A stretch of 64,000 nt of DNA from Acanthopleuribacter pedis (GTDB lineage Bacteria; Acidobacteriota; Holophagae; Acanthopleuribacterales; Acanthopleuribacteraceae), in the NCBI RefSeq assembly GCF_017377855.1, contig NZ_JAFREP010000008.1, forward strand, positions 1-64,000. The letters are read 5' to 3'. Position 1 is the first letter of the stretch; each line of letters opens with the position of its first letter. Shown here in pieces: positions 35,989 to 45,260 of this stretch. The notes below the pieces were generated by a model. That model saw only the letters and a list, made by a program, of their open reading frames with translations. It did not search any database and had not been told where the DNA came from. The position numbers and the translations under genes are program-made.

Positions 35989-36465
35989 TTAGAGTGAGAA
36001 GCTCGCGTGCCAAATGGTAGCCCCGTCTTCGTTGCTTTCAATGCCTTCGAAGAAACCGTGGCTCAATGTGGGCAGGTCCTTTTGTTCGATATGCTCAACC
36101 GCCAGGAATTTGGGGCGAAATACCTGGAATTTCTCGGCGCGTCGGTAGGGGACCGCCATAAACAGCGCCGCGGCTGCTTCGCCGTAGGTGCGGACCTCGC
36201 AAAAAATTGCATCGCCTTGGTCGTCGTCAAAGTTGTAATCGCCCTCGTAGATAAATACCGCGTGGGCCAAACCCTCCGCGCCGGCCGCCAACTTCTTGCG
36301 GCCGCGTTCCAGCGCTTGGTTGGGATCCTCGTCGTCTAAATCCTCGCGGCCCATTTTGCCGGAGCCGTCCGCGTAGGCCAGGGTCGGGCTGATGTTGCGT
36401 TGGTTGTACAGGTTGAAAATCGCGCTTGAAGTCAGGTAACCGGCAAATCGGATCGCATCAATCAT
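35989..36465 (-). CDS. Uncharacterised acidic protein, 158 aa
   Basis: ATG at 36465 with AGGAG eight bases upstream. It is soluble and acidic with a GDAIFCEVRTYGEAAAALFM segment and an alpha-beta look. No family recognised. It is 33 bp downstream of holB on the same strand and may be part of the tmk-holB transcript. Confidence 0.72.
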   Translation of the reverse strand: MIDAIRFAGYLTSSAIFNLYNQRNISPTLAYADGSGKMGREDLDDEDPNQALERGRKKLAAGAEGLAHAVFIYEGDYNFDDDQGDAIFCEVRTYGEAAAALFMAVPYRRAEKFQVFRPKFLAVEHIEQKDLPTLSHGFFEGIESNEDGATIWHASFSL

Positions 36466-36498
36466 GGGGCTGCTCCTAAATCGGTGACTCGAAACGAT

Positions 36499-37452
36499 TC
36501 ATGTCGTCTCGAACACACTGAATCCGTTGAAGAAGATGTTTTGGTTGAGGTTGCGGCGGCGTTGGCTTTCCAGCCACATCACCTGCTCAAAAAGGCTGTA
36601 CCAAAAGGCGGCCGGTTTGCTCGCCGCCAGCTTGGTCAGCGGTTCTTGGAATTCGGCAAAAAAGGGTTGGGGCGCAATGCCTTTGGCGCACCAGGCTAAT
36701 TCGCGAAGGAGGGCGGCGAGGTGATCTTTAAAGCGTGAAAAAGCCTCTTTGTCTCTGGACAACTCGCTCAGCGCGTCCACGGCCTGGCCCTCTTTGACCA
36801 TGTGCTGCAAATACTTGAGGCCTTTGCCGATATCGGCTTGAAAGGCTTCCCAGGCGGCGGGTTCGGTTTCCAGGCGCCGGAAACTAATGCCGGCCAGCTT
36901 GTCGGCCATGGTTTCCTCTACCCCAAAGCGGTCTCGCAAGATTTGGGCTTTGTCGGGATGGGTCAAACTTTGGAAGGCGACTTTCTGGCACCGGGACTGG
37001 ATGGTGGGGATCAAAGCTTTAAGGTCGGCGGTAACCAAAATGAAATAAACGTATTCGGGGGGTTCCTCAAGGGATTTCAAAAAGGCGTTGGCCGCCTCCT
37101 CGCGAATACGCTCCATACCGTCCATCACGATCATGCGTACCGAGGCTTCAAAGGGGCGGAAGTGCAAGTTTTCCGAGATGTGGCGGATTTGGTCGACCTT
37201 GATGTCGTTGCCGTCCGGCTCAATCAAGGCATAGTCCGGGTGGTTGCCGCTCGCAAATTTGCGGCAGTGGTTGCAGGTACCGCAGCCGGTGCGATGCGCA
37301 CACAGCATGGCCTTGGCGACCTCGGCGGCGAGCAGGCGTTTGCCGATGCCGGCCGGGCCGTGAAAACACAAGCCGTGGTGGAGTTGGTCCTTTTTGACCA
37401 TACCCGCGAGCATCGTTTTGATGCGCGTGTGTCCGTAAACCTGCTCAAACAA
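36499..37452 (-). CDS. holB: DNA polymerase III delta' subunit
   Basis: 317 aa. N-terminal AAA+ clamp-loader domain: a VYGHTRIKTML stretch, P-loop GPAGIGKR (near 32-39), zinc module CGTCNHCRKF, a SLEEPPEYVYFILVT segment and TIQSRCQK with sensor 1 Ser/Arg. The helical C-terminal domain is shorter than in E. coli. It is the stator of the clamp loader that loads the beta clamp. The gene follows tmk by 21 bp, a widely conserved pairing, and is probably co-transcribed with it. Confidence 0.94.
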   Translation of the reverse strand: MFEQVYGHTRIKTMLAGMVKKDQLHHGLCFHGPAGIGKRLLAAEVAKAMLCAHRTGCGTCNHCRKFASGNHPDYALIEPDGNDIKVDQIRHISENLHFRPFEASVRMIVMDGMERIREEAANAFLKSLEEPPEYVYFILVTADLKALIPTIQSRCQKVAFQSLTHPDKAQILRDRFGVEETMADKLAGISFRRLETEPAAWEAFQADIGKGLKYLQHMVKEGQAVDALSELSRDKEAFSRFKDHLAALLRELAWCAKGIAPQPFFAEFQEPLTKLAASKPAAFWYSLFEQVMWLESQRRRNLNQNIFFNGFSVFETT

Positions 37453-37473
37453 AACGTCCTCCGTTTCAACGCA

Positions 37474-38178
37474 TCAGAAGAAGTTGGCGAAACGATGGGT
37501 GACGATGCCGCGAATGTCGGCCGCGATTTCGTCAACGGGGCGGGCCGCGTCAACCACGACAAAACGGTGCGGTTGTTCTGCCGCCATCCCCAAAAACGCC
37601 TGGCGAACGGCCTGGTGGAAGGGTTCGGCCTCGGCTTCGAAACGCCCCTCGGTCACTTGGCTCTGGTGCTCGCGGTTGCGTTGCTGCGCGCGACTGAGCC
37701 CGGTTTGCACATCCAAGTCCAAAAGAAGGGTGAGATCCGGCTGCAAGGCGCCGGTTGCCAGCTCGAAAAGCCGGTTCAAATCTTGGCTGGAAACCTTGCG
37801 GGCCGCGCCTTGGTAGGCGAGTGTGCTGTCGTGGTAGCGATCACAGACAACCCAGGTGCCGGTGCTCAACGCGGGTTGGATCACCTCGTCGTGGTGTTGG
37901 GCACGGTCCGCCAAATACAACAAGGCCTCGCAGATCGGCGACATGCCCACGTGATCCGCGTGGAGCAGGATTTTGCGGATCTCCGCGCCGATGGCCGTGG
38001 CCCCGGGCTCCTTGGTCCGAATGGTGGGGATGCGGTGTTCGGTGAGAAAGCGCGAGAGCCAGTCGGATTGCGTGCTTTTGCCACAACCTTCGATCCCTTC
38101 AAAGCTAATAAAGACACCGCGTTCGCCGGTTTCGGAAAGGGGTTGGAATTGGTGGTGGGTCGTCGTCTGCTCATTCAT
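37474..38178 (-). CDS. tmk: Thymidylate kinase
   Basis: 234 aa with an N-terminal extension of about 20 residues. P-loop FEGIEGCGKST (near 27-37), the DR(Y/H) motif in VVCDRYHDSTLAYQGAAR, a TKEPGATAIG segment and a LID region around RAQQRNREHQSQ. It phosphorylates dTMP to dTDP. First gene of the tmk-holB pair. Confidence 0.95.
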   Translation of the reverse strand: MNEQTTTHHQFQPLSETGERGVFISFEGIEGCGKSTQSDWLSRFLTEHRIPTIRTKEPGATAIGAEIRKILLHADHVGMSPICEALLYLADRAQHHDEVIQPALSTGTWVVCDRYHDSTLAYQGAARKVSSQDLNRLFELATGALQPDLTLLLDLDVQTGLSRAQQRNREHQSQVTEGRFEAEAEPFHQAVRQAFLGMAAEQPHRFVVVDAARPVDEIAADIRGIVTHRFANFF

Positions 38179-38344
38179 AAGATGTGCATCTTACCACGGA
38201 CGGCCGTCGCCGGACCGGGCTTTTCTTTAACCTAAGAAGCGCGATAAGCGCGAGGGACTTTAGCGAAAGATCTGGAGCGAAATGGTAGGGAAAAGCGGAC
38301 CGGGGTCGCGCACGACGCGCACTCAGTGGGTGCGGTGAGCACGT

Positions 38345-38470
38345 CCTTCGCGGGGCCGACCTGCGCGTATTGCGCGACTGAGAAATGCGGATGGCCGCCC
38401 CGCGGAAGGCAAATCCTCGTAATCGCGTCGGTTGCCCCGCGGCAGAACGGCTTGTGAGAAATGCGGGTTA
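38345..38470. repeat. Member of the AGCCCGCAT dispersed repeat family
   Basis: Shares GCGGATGGCCG, CTCGTAATCGC and the edge GTGAGAAATGCGGGTTAG with the copies at 50001-50271 and 54941-55152. The rest of the intergenic stretch (38179-38344 and 38471-38691) has no gene. A ribosome site for the TldD-like gene is at its right end. Confidence 0.75.
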
Positions 38471-38691
38471 GGGTTTTGGGGAGGCTTGGGTTGCGTGGCC
38501 TGCTCCGTGGTGGACGCTGTTGAATGCTTCCACTATGATGGGCACACCTCAGCCTGCTTTTTTGCCGGGAAGCGTCCTGTGGTGCTGAAACGACCGCGGG
38601 GATGCCGACCAGGGCACCCGTGCAAGAGAAGGTCTCAGCGGCGTCATCCGCAAGACAGCCCATTCGCCTGAATGATGAAGGGACCCGAAAC

Positions 38692-39798
38692 ATGTCGCTT
38701 GATCGCGCACACGTCATGTCCGAACAACAATGTAGCCTGGTGCTTACCGGGACGCCGTCGCAGCCCCAGTGGACCATGACCCGCCGCGCCGGCGACGCCT
38801 GTTACCGGGTGCAAGGCCGCCGCCGCCTGCAGGACGCCGTTTCGCGGGGCGTCGCGGCTGGGTTGGTCCATCAAGCCGAACGCTGGCTCAGTCGGTTGCT
38901 GGTCCAATTACGCGCCTTATCCTCGCCCGCCACCGAAGTTCACGCCCGCGTGCTGCTCCGTCGTCGTCAGGTCGCCGGCGTCACCGATTACCGCCAACAG
39001 TTCCAGGGTTTTTGGGGGCGGCTCAAACACGGTGGGAGCTGGGACACCGCCTTTGGCAGCAGCCGGCAGGGACAAGCCGTGTTTCGCCGCGGCCCTTGGG
39101 AAGATTGGCCGCGCGTGTTGCCGGCGGTCAAAGCTTTAGAGCCCGCCCTGCCGCTTATTTTTTCACCCTACTGCGGGACCATGTTACACGAGGCCTTGGG
39201 CCACACCTTGGAGGCCGAGTACCTCGCGGGCAGTCCCTTGGCGGATGTCATCGGTTCCCTGGTTTCCCACCACGATTTGACCGCGATGGATCGCCCCGAT
39301 CTCGGCGAGATGGCCGGGAGCATGAGCCACGACGATACCGGTCGCCCGGCGACCGCCACCACCTTGGTTCACCGCGGCATTTTGGTGGGTAACCTCGCCG
39401 CTGAAAACGGGGTCCAGCGCCGCGCCAGCTACCGCGATTTCCCGCTCATCCGCGCCTCCAATTTTGTTGTCAAGGCCGGCACCGGCGACCCGCTCGACTG
39501 GCTGCAGGGCATCCCCCGCGCTTATTACGTGTGTTGGGTGCAGAGCGGCAACTGGCTGCCCGACAGCGACCGCGTCAAACTCCTGTTCGGCCCGACCTTT
39601 TATATGGAGTACGGGCAACCGCGTGGTTACATCAACTGGACCTCCATGACCTTTTCCGTCAAAGATTTGTTGGCGCGTATCGTCGGGGTCGGCAGCGATT
39701 TCACCGTGGACCCGGTGGTTCACTGGTGTGTCAAGCGCAATCAATCGGTTCCGATGAGCCTGGCGACGCCTTCCTTGCTCTTGCGGGGGTATCGATGA
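38692..39798 (+). CDS. TldD/PmbA-family peptidase-like protein
   Basis: 368 aa from the ATG at 38692 (AAGGGA upstream). The metal motif HEALGHTLEAE (HExxxH type, near residue 165) and an LVHRGILVGNL segment plus a C-terminal MSLATPSLLLRG are characteristic of TldD, the zinc-bearing half of TldD/TldE proteases. The N-terminal domain is shorter and divergent. The family cleaves unfolded peptides or processes RiPP leaders. It is overlapped four bases by the next gene, the position TldE/PmbA usually has. Confidence 0.82.
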   Translation: MSLDRAHVMSEQQCSLVLTGTPSQPQWTMTRRAGDACYRVQGRRRLQDAVSRGVAAGLVHQAERWLSRLLVQLRALSSPATEVHARVLLRRRQVAGVTDYRQQFQGFWGRLKHGGSWDTAFGSSRQGQAVFRRGPWEDWPRVLPAVKALEPALPLIFSPYCGTMLHEALGHTLEAEYLAGSPLADVIGSLVSHHDLTAMDRPDLGEMAGSMSHDDTGRPATATTLVHRGILVGNLAAENGVQRRASYRDFPLIRASNFVVKAGTGDPLDWLQGIPRAYYVCWVQSGNWLPDSDRVKLLFGPTFYMEYGQPRGYINWTSMTFSVKDLLARIVGVGSDFTVDPVVHWCVKRNQSVPMSLATPSLLLRGYR

Positions 39799-40697
39799 GC
39801 CGCTGGGTTATGGATCACCGTGAGCGCGGCTGGGCCTGGCATCGCGACGCGGATTGCGAGGGCATGCGCACCTGGCGCGAGGTTCATCGGTACCTCCATT
39901 CGGAGGACAGCGATCCGCTGTGGGAAACGGTCGCGGCGACCCGCGCCCACCGACCCCCCCCACGTACCTTGAAACGGTTCATTCGTCAGACCCGAACCTG
40001 GTTCGCCGGTTTCCCCGGCTGCGACGACGTGCAGTTGGGGTTAACCCTGGATTCCGGCCGCGTTTCCGGCACGCCGTCCACGGGACAAGCACGCGCTTGG
40101 CAGAACCAACACCGCTGGCGGCTGGCCGTCTCCTTGAGGGCGACGCTGGTCGGCACCCTTTCGCTGGACCTGGTGTTCGCCCAGAACCATTTGCCCCTGC
40201 GTGATTTGCTGGATTGGTTTTCGCTTCTGCAACAAACCAATGGCTTTGAAACCATTAGCTTGCAGCGTTTTCGGACCCGTTATCCCGGTGCCGCGATCCA
40301 GATGGACCCCTGGCAATGGGCTCCGCCGCTGGCGGCTTCCCTCGACCACTTACGGCTTCACCCGCATCCGCGCGCCCGTTGGCACGAACCCGGCGAGGAC
40401 GGCCCGGAATCGGCATCCTTCCGCTTGGCCGACGGACAGGCCCAGGTTTGTCTGTATCCAAACCCGGTTTTTTCCGTTCCTACCCGCGAAAGATGGCGTT
40501 TTATCGCTTATGATGGTCATGAGCACGTTTTGTTTATTACCGGTCGTTGGCAAGGGGTTCGCCGTCATTTGGCCGTTGCCCTTACGCAACCCTTGCACCG
40601 TTACTTTCCTTTGTTTGCCTTTGCCCGCGACCATCAAGTGTTGGTTCTGAACGGCGCCGTTTATCGTCTGCCGGGCGTTTTGTGGCCCGGTCCTTAA
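39795..40697 (+). CDS. Uncharacterised protein coupled to the TldD-like gene
   Basis: 300 aa; ATG at 39795 overlaps the TldD-like stop (ATGA), so translation is coupled. It is rich in Trp, Arg and His (for example FIRQTRTWFAGFPGCDDVQ). No clear family; a strongly diverged TldE/PmbA partner is a reasonable guess from position alone, but no TldE motif is visible. No signal peptide or membrane helix. Confidence 0.72.
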   Translation: MSRWVMDHRERGWAWHRDADCEGMRTWREVHRYLHSEDSDPLWETVAATRAHRPPPRTLKRFIRQTRTWFAGFPGCDDVQLGLTLDSGRVSGTPSTGQARAWQNQHRWRLAVSLRATLVGTLSLDLVFAQNHLPLRDLLDWFSLLQQTNGFETISLQRFRTRYPGAAIQMDPWQWAPPLAASLDHLRLHPHPRARWHEPGEDGPESASFRLADGQAQVCLYPNPVFSVPTRERWRFIAYDGHEHVLFITGRWQGVRRHLAVALTQPLHRYFPLFAFARDHQVLVLNGAVYRLPGVLWPGP

Positions 40698-40736
40698 GCG
40701 CGCTGAACCGCCGTCGTGCCAACTATTGGGGGATCT

Positions 40737-41678
40737 ATGCATTTTGAAACGTTTCGCCAAGTCGCGAAAGCCGAACTTCATGTCCATCTCGAGGGTTCAT
40801 TTTCCGTGAACCGCGCCCTTGCGCTTGCCGGCGAAAAACCGGACCATCCATGGAACGGCCTTGCCCCGCAAGCCTTGGAGCGCCGGTTGGTGCCGGGCAA
40901 TTTCGAGCAATTCATCGAGCAATTTATGCTCGGCTACCGCTTGCTCAAGACCAAGGAGCATTTCCAAAAGGTGACCGAAGACCTGTGCGCCGAATTCGAA
41001 AGGCAGGGCGTCATTTATGCCGAGGTTCTTTATTCGCCCGGTGTTTATGTCCAAAAACTGCACCGCGACCTGGTCGATATCCACGAGGGAATTGAGGCCG
41101 GCTTGCGACAGTTTCCCAAGCTTCGCGTCAGTTTCATTCTCGACACGGTCCTCAATTTGGGTTACCCCTTCATGAACAAAACCCTTGAGTTGGTGCTGGC
41201 CGATCAGCGCGCTTGGCTTTCCGGTTTCTCCGTCGGTGGCGGGCGTCCCGATTTGGCCATGGACGAATTCCTACCGCTGTTTGAACAAGCCCAGAAAGCG
41301 GGGCTCCAACTGGTGGCTCACGTGGGCGAGGTCGACGGCACCGACAACATTCGCACCCTGCTGGAGAACACCGACCTGCATCGCATTGCCCACGGTTGTG
41401 CCGCCGCCGATGATTTGGCACTGTGCCGTGAATTACGAGATCGTCAGGTCGCCGTGGATGTGTGTTTGTCTTCCAATCTATTCACGGGCGTGATGCCGGA
41501 TCTGAGTCTGCACCCGCTGATGACCTTCCTCGAGCTGGGGGTTCCGGTGACACTGAATACGGACGATCCCTTCTATTTCAAAACGAACCTCTATGAGGAA
41601 TATTGTTTGGCCGAAAAGCTCGGGGTCTCTTGGGATAAATTGCTCGAGGTGATGGCCTACGGTTTGGAGTTCCGCTAG
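40737..41678 (+). CDS. add: Adenosine deaminase-family enzyme
   Basis: 313 aa from the ATG at 40737 (GGGGGA upstream). The amidohydrolase metal and catalytic motifs are present: ELHVHLEG (HxH), HVGEVDG (catalytic Glu), RIAHG and NTDDPFYF. Adenosine, adenine and aminodeoxyfutalosine deaminases share these, so the substrate is not fixed by sequence; a VCLSSNLFTG segment matches the SSN signature. It deaminates purine-like amines to their oxo form. Its stop codon TAG overlaps an AGCCCGCATTCC repeat edge. Confidence 0.87.
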   Translation: MHFETFRQVAKAELHVHLEGSFSVNRALALAGEKPDHPWNGLAPQALERRLVPGNFEQFIEQFMLGYRLLKTKEHFQKVTEDLCAEFERQGVIYAEVLYSPGVYVQKLHRDLVDIHEGIEAGLRQFPKLRVSFILDTVLNLGYPFMNKTLELVLADQRAWLSGFSVGGGRPDLAMDEFLPLFEQAQKAGLQLVAHVGEVDGTDNIRTLLENTDLHRIAHGCAAADDLALCRELRDRQVAVDVCLSSNLFTGVMPDLSLHPLMTFLELGVPVTLNTDDPFYFKTNLYEEYCLAEKLGVSWDKLLEVMAYGLEFR

Positions 41679-41730
41679 CCCGCATTCCTTGTAACCGTTC
41701 GTGGTGAATGAGGTGCGCGGCTTGCCCGTG

Positions 41731-42723
41731 TCAACCGCGTCCACCGCGGATTTGGGTTGAGGAGACGTCGCGATAGGGGTGGTCGCCGAGGCGTACGATG
41801 TCACAGCCGTTATCCTCAAGCCAGCGGCAGGCATTGCGGATTTGATCCGCGGGCACGCGGCGCGGCACCGCGATGATCTTGCTGACGGCTTGAACCACCT
41901 TGACGGCGTCCATCCAATTGGGCATGTCGGCCATGGTGTCTTCGCCCATGAGCAGCGCCTTGTCGTCACGGTTGACGTAGGGCAACCAGCGCGCGGTGGG
42001 ATTGGCTTGCTCGCGACCGCAAAAGCCGGGGTAAACGTGGGCGCCTAGGTCGTGGACGCGACGGTACAGGTCGCGGTATAGGGACCAATAACAGCGTTCG
42101 GCGGGGCCTGACTTAAAAGGATTGGTGTCGGGTACAACCAAAACGTCGGCCGGCATCGGACACATGGCGACACAGTTGTGGTGGCCTTTGTGCCAGGGGT
42201 TAAAGGTGCCGCCGTAGAAAATGGGTTGGGCCGGCAGGTATTCGGGCACGCCGAAGGCACGCACGTTGCGCAGCGCCGGCACCCCTTCCGGCATGATTTG
42301 CCAAAAGCGACCCAGCGCCTCACACAAAATGGCGCCGTGATCAAAAACCAAGCTCGGTAGTTGGGCAAGGGGTACCCAAAAGGTTTCGCTCGCTGGATCC
42401 GAGCCGCGAACCGTGGGTTCGGCATCGACCCAAAACAGGTAGGGTTGGCTCATGGTCCAGCCGCGCGGGTCCCGTCCCTTGCGGGCGCGTAAGGAGAGCG
42501 GCACGGCGTCGACGCCCGATAGGGTGAGGCCGGTTTCGCGCTCAAGTTCGCGCAGCGCGGCGTGTAGGGGCAACTCAAAAGGTTCGACAAAACCACCAGG
42601 CAACGCCAATTCACCGGCGTAGGGGAGGTAGGCGCGGCGCGCCACCAAAAGTTTCATGCCCAACCCACTGCGCGCAAGTACCACCACTTCCACGGAGACG
42701 GTTGGTTTGGATCGATTGGTCAT
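41731..42723 (-). CDS. Nudix hydrolase fused to an NMN/nicotinate-nucleotide adenylyltransferase-like domain
   Basis: 330 aa; ATG at 42723 (GAGG about 11 bases upstream). Residues about 8-150 are a Nudix domain with a box of the type G-x5-E-x7-RELxxExGL (GGFVEPFELPLHAALREL). Residues about 175-330 form a nucleotidyltransferase domain with GGTFNPWHKGHH near residue 180 and a C-terminal DVSSTQIRG motif, typical of NadD/NMNAT. The expected role is in NAD synthesis plus clearing of ADP-ribose or related nucleotides. In the known NadM-Nudix fusions the transferase is N-terminal; here the order is reversed. Confidence 0.87.
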   Translation of the reverse strand: MTNRSKPTVSVEVVVLARSGLGMKLLVARRAYLPYAGELALPGGFVEPFELPLHAALRELERETGLTLSGVDAVPLSLRARKGRDPRGWTMSQPYLFWVDAEPTVRGSDPASETFWVPLAQLPSLVFDHGAILCEALGRFWQIMPEGVPALRNVRAFGVPEYLPAQPIFYGGTFNPWHKGHHNCVAMCPMPADVLVVPDTNPFKSGPAERCYWSLYRDLYRRVHDLGAHVYPGFCGREQANPTARWLPYVNRDDKALLMGEDTMADMPNWMDAVKVVQAVSKIIAVPRRVPADQIRNACRWLEDNGCDIVRLGDHPYRDVSSTQIRGGRG

Positions 42724-43003
42724 CGGTCTCTTTTCCTCATTGGCGAACGGGCGGGGTTTTGCTGCCTGAGGGGCCACGAACAAACCACCAACGGCCGGCG
42801 TGAAGCCTGGCCGGCCATGGGGTTGTGGCGGTTGGTGCAGCGAAACGGAACCGCGGTGATGGACTTCCCGGCGGGCAAACGCAACCAAATTCGGCGCTTG
42901 CCACGGTGAATCTGAACCGCGTGATTCTTGCTGACGAATTCCCGTCAAATCCCATGGTCCAGATAGAAAAGGCCGGCGAACCAAGGCCGCCGGCCATTGA
43001 AAA

Positions 43004-44419
43004 TTAGCCTCTTACCTTAGCATGAATCGCCAAAATGTGGGCGACACAGCAGGTAAGCTTTTTCGCATAAGGGACATGCAGGAATTCATTAGGGCCGTGG
43101 GCGTTGCTGTTGGGACCAAGCACCCCGGTTACCACGAACTGGGCCTTGGGGAACTTCTCACCGAGCATGCCCATGAAGGGGATGGAACCGCCCTCGCCCA
43201 TGTGCAGCGCGGGTTTGCCGTAAAAGGTTTGGGAAACCTCGTCCAAAGCCTCGCCCAGCCAATCCGCCAGGGGCGGCGCGTTCCAGCCTGTCGCCGATTC
43301 CTCGAAGTGACAGGTGACCTTGGCGTTGTAGGGCGGGTTCTCGGAAAGAATGCGTTCCACTGCTTTTTGTGCTTCCTCCCCGTTCAGCGTGGGCGGCAGC
43401 CGCAGTGACAGTTTCCACGTGGTGTAGGGCCGCAAGACATTGCCGCCCGCTTGGGTTGACGGCATGCCGTCCAAGCCGGTGTACGACAGCGCCGCGCGCC
43501 AGGTGCGGTTGAGGATGCAGGTGACCGTGTCGTCGCTCATGGGTTGCATGCCGTCGACAAAAGGAAACTTGGTATAAACTTCCTCGCCGAGCTCGGCGGC
43601 GACTTGGCGGGCCTGGTCCATCCGTTGCGCCGGGATTTCCGCCTGAAGTTCTTCCGGCAGGACTTTGCCCGTTTCGGCATCCTCGAGCCGTGCGAAGAGC
43701 TGCCGCAAAACGCGGAACGAGGACGCGACCACGCCGGAGGCGTCGCCGGAGTGAACCCCTTCATTGAGGACATCGACACGGACCGTTCCGCCGACCAAAC
43801 CACGCAGCGAGGTGGTGCTCCACAGTTGGTCGTAGTTGCCGGCGCCGGAATCGAGACAGACAACCAAGTCGACTTCTCCGATTTCCTTGGCGAAGTGGTC
43901 GACGTAGGCGGGCAAATCAGGCGAGCCGGACTCTTCCGAAAACTCGATCATCACCACCGCGCGCGGCAGCTTGACACCTTGGCGACGGGCGGCCATTAAT
44001 GCGGCCATGGAAGCGAAGAGCGCGTAACCGTCGTCGGCCCCGCCGCGACCGTAGAGCTTGCCCTCCTCCATGACGGGGATCCAGGGGCCGAGCCCCTCGC
44101 GCCAGCCGGTCATTTCCGGCTGCTTGTCGAGGTGGCCGTAAAGCAAAATGGTGTTGTCGGTATCGCCGGGAATATCAAGCAGCAGCAACGGGGTGCGCCC
44201 CGGTAGGCGGCCCTCGTGGAGGATCATGCCCTCAATGGGGTGGTCCTCGATCCATTTCTTCGCCAGTTGATAGGCTTCTTCCATGTGGCCGTTGGCTTCC
44301 CAGTCGGGGTCAAAGGCCGGGGACTTGTTGGGGATTTTGATGTACTCGATCAGGGTGGGGACAATGTCGCTATCCCAGAACGCATTAATAAATGATTCGG
44401 TTTCTTTTGAATCTACCAT
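43004..44419 (-). CDS. M20-family metallopeptidase (dipeptidase)
   Basis: 471 aa from the ATG at 44419. Metal ligands: His in YGHLDKQPE, Asp in YGRGGADDGYA, Glu pair in EFSEESGSPD, Asp in CLDSGAGNYD and His in NAHGPNEFL. The dimerisation domain sits between about 220 and 390 (starting VNEGVHSGD). It matches the carnosinase/CNDP-type dipeptidase branch; the likely product is free amino acids. No signal peptide, so it is cytoplasmic. It stands alone. Confidence 0.93.
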   Translation of the reverse strand: MVDSKETESFINAFWDSDIVPTLIEYIKIPNKSPAFDPDWEANGHMEEAYQLAKKWIEDHPIEGMILHEGRLPGRTPLLLLDIPGDTDNTILLYGHLDKQPEMTGWREGLGPWIPVMEEGKLYGRGGADDGYALFASMAALMAARRQGVKLPRAVVMIEFSEESGSPDLPAYVDHFAKEIGEVDLVVCLDSGAGNYDQLWSTTSLRGLVGGTVRVDVLNEGVHSGDASGVVASSFRVLRQLFARLEDAETGKVLPEELQAEIPAQRMDQARQVAAELGEEVYTKFPFVDGMQPMSDDTVTCILNRTWRAALSYTGLDGMPSTQAGGNVLRPYTTWKLSLRLPPTLNGEEAQKAVERILSENPPYNAKVTCHFEESATGWNAPPLADWLGEALDEVSQTFYGKPALHMGEGGSIPFMGMLGEKFPKAQFVVTGVLGPNSNAHGPNEFLHVPYAKKLTCCVAHILAIHAKVRG

Positions 44420-45009
44420 GCACCTTCCTTCCTTGTTCAACGAGGATCGCTCTATTTTAACTGAAATTGATGAAATCGATCAGCACGGCTTCTGCCTTTG
44501 CGCGAGACCCGGCCCGCGGCCCCCGCGACAACCGCCGGCACCTGGGGTATGGGAACCTAGCCGGGGCGGGGCGAAGCAGCCCGATTCCCCGACCTGCCTG
44601 TCGAGGACGCCCGTCAACAGTGGGCCGCCATGGCCTGTCCAGCTTCTGTGACATGGGGCGCAACCGCCGCCGACCCGCGGTAGCCGTGCGTCAAGCGTCC
44701 TTTCCCTCCCGTTCGCCGGCGGTATCAAGCAACCCAAAAAGAAGGGCTTGCAGCAAAAGACGGACTGACGCATAATGAACTTCTCCTCTACAACCGAGAC
44801 ATAAATAAGTGGATCAGCAGAATAATTGCTGACAATTTGACTGCTCACTCGCTTTCTATGGCCCGCGGAATACGCCCATATCGTACCGATTCCGCGTCTA
44901 TGCGTCTCCGAATGCGCAAAAATAGTCCTGCTTCAACAATTCTCAATTCGTCCTTTTGTCTTTCTGGGCAAAATGTAAGCTAGATCACGCGGTCAGAAAA
45001 AAACCGACG
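44420..45009. other. Intergenic, no gene recognised
   Basis: 44480-44700 is GC-rich with overlapping low-complexity frames on both strands. 44770-45009 is AT-richer and leads into the promoter at 45010. No stable structure noticed. Confidence 0.4.
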
Positions 45010-45038
45010 GTGACATCTTTGCTTGATCCTCGTATAAT
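45010..45038 (+). promoter_or_regulatory. Sigma70-type promoter of the 45261 gene
   Basis: GTGACA (45010-45015), 17-bp spacer, TATAAT (45033-45038). The transcript would have a leader of about 215 nt. Confidence 0.82.
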
Positions 45039-45260
45039 AACCTGCATATCTGAATTTAATCCTTTGGCTATGCGGTACTAATTTCCCTTCTATCCTTTTA
45101 TTTCAGCGAGTTGCATGGACCCGGTAAGCCCCATCATTCACCGGTGCCCTTTTCTTGTTGTTTTCGGAGTCGCCCCACTCCTTCCTATGCTTCTCAATCG
45201 TTCTTGCACAACGACCAGGATGGTTCATCACCCCCAGGACCTGATCACGGAGGTTCCAGC

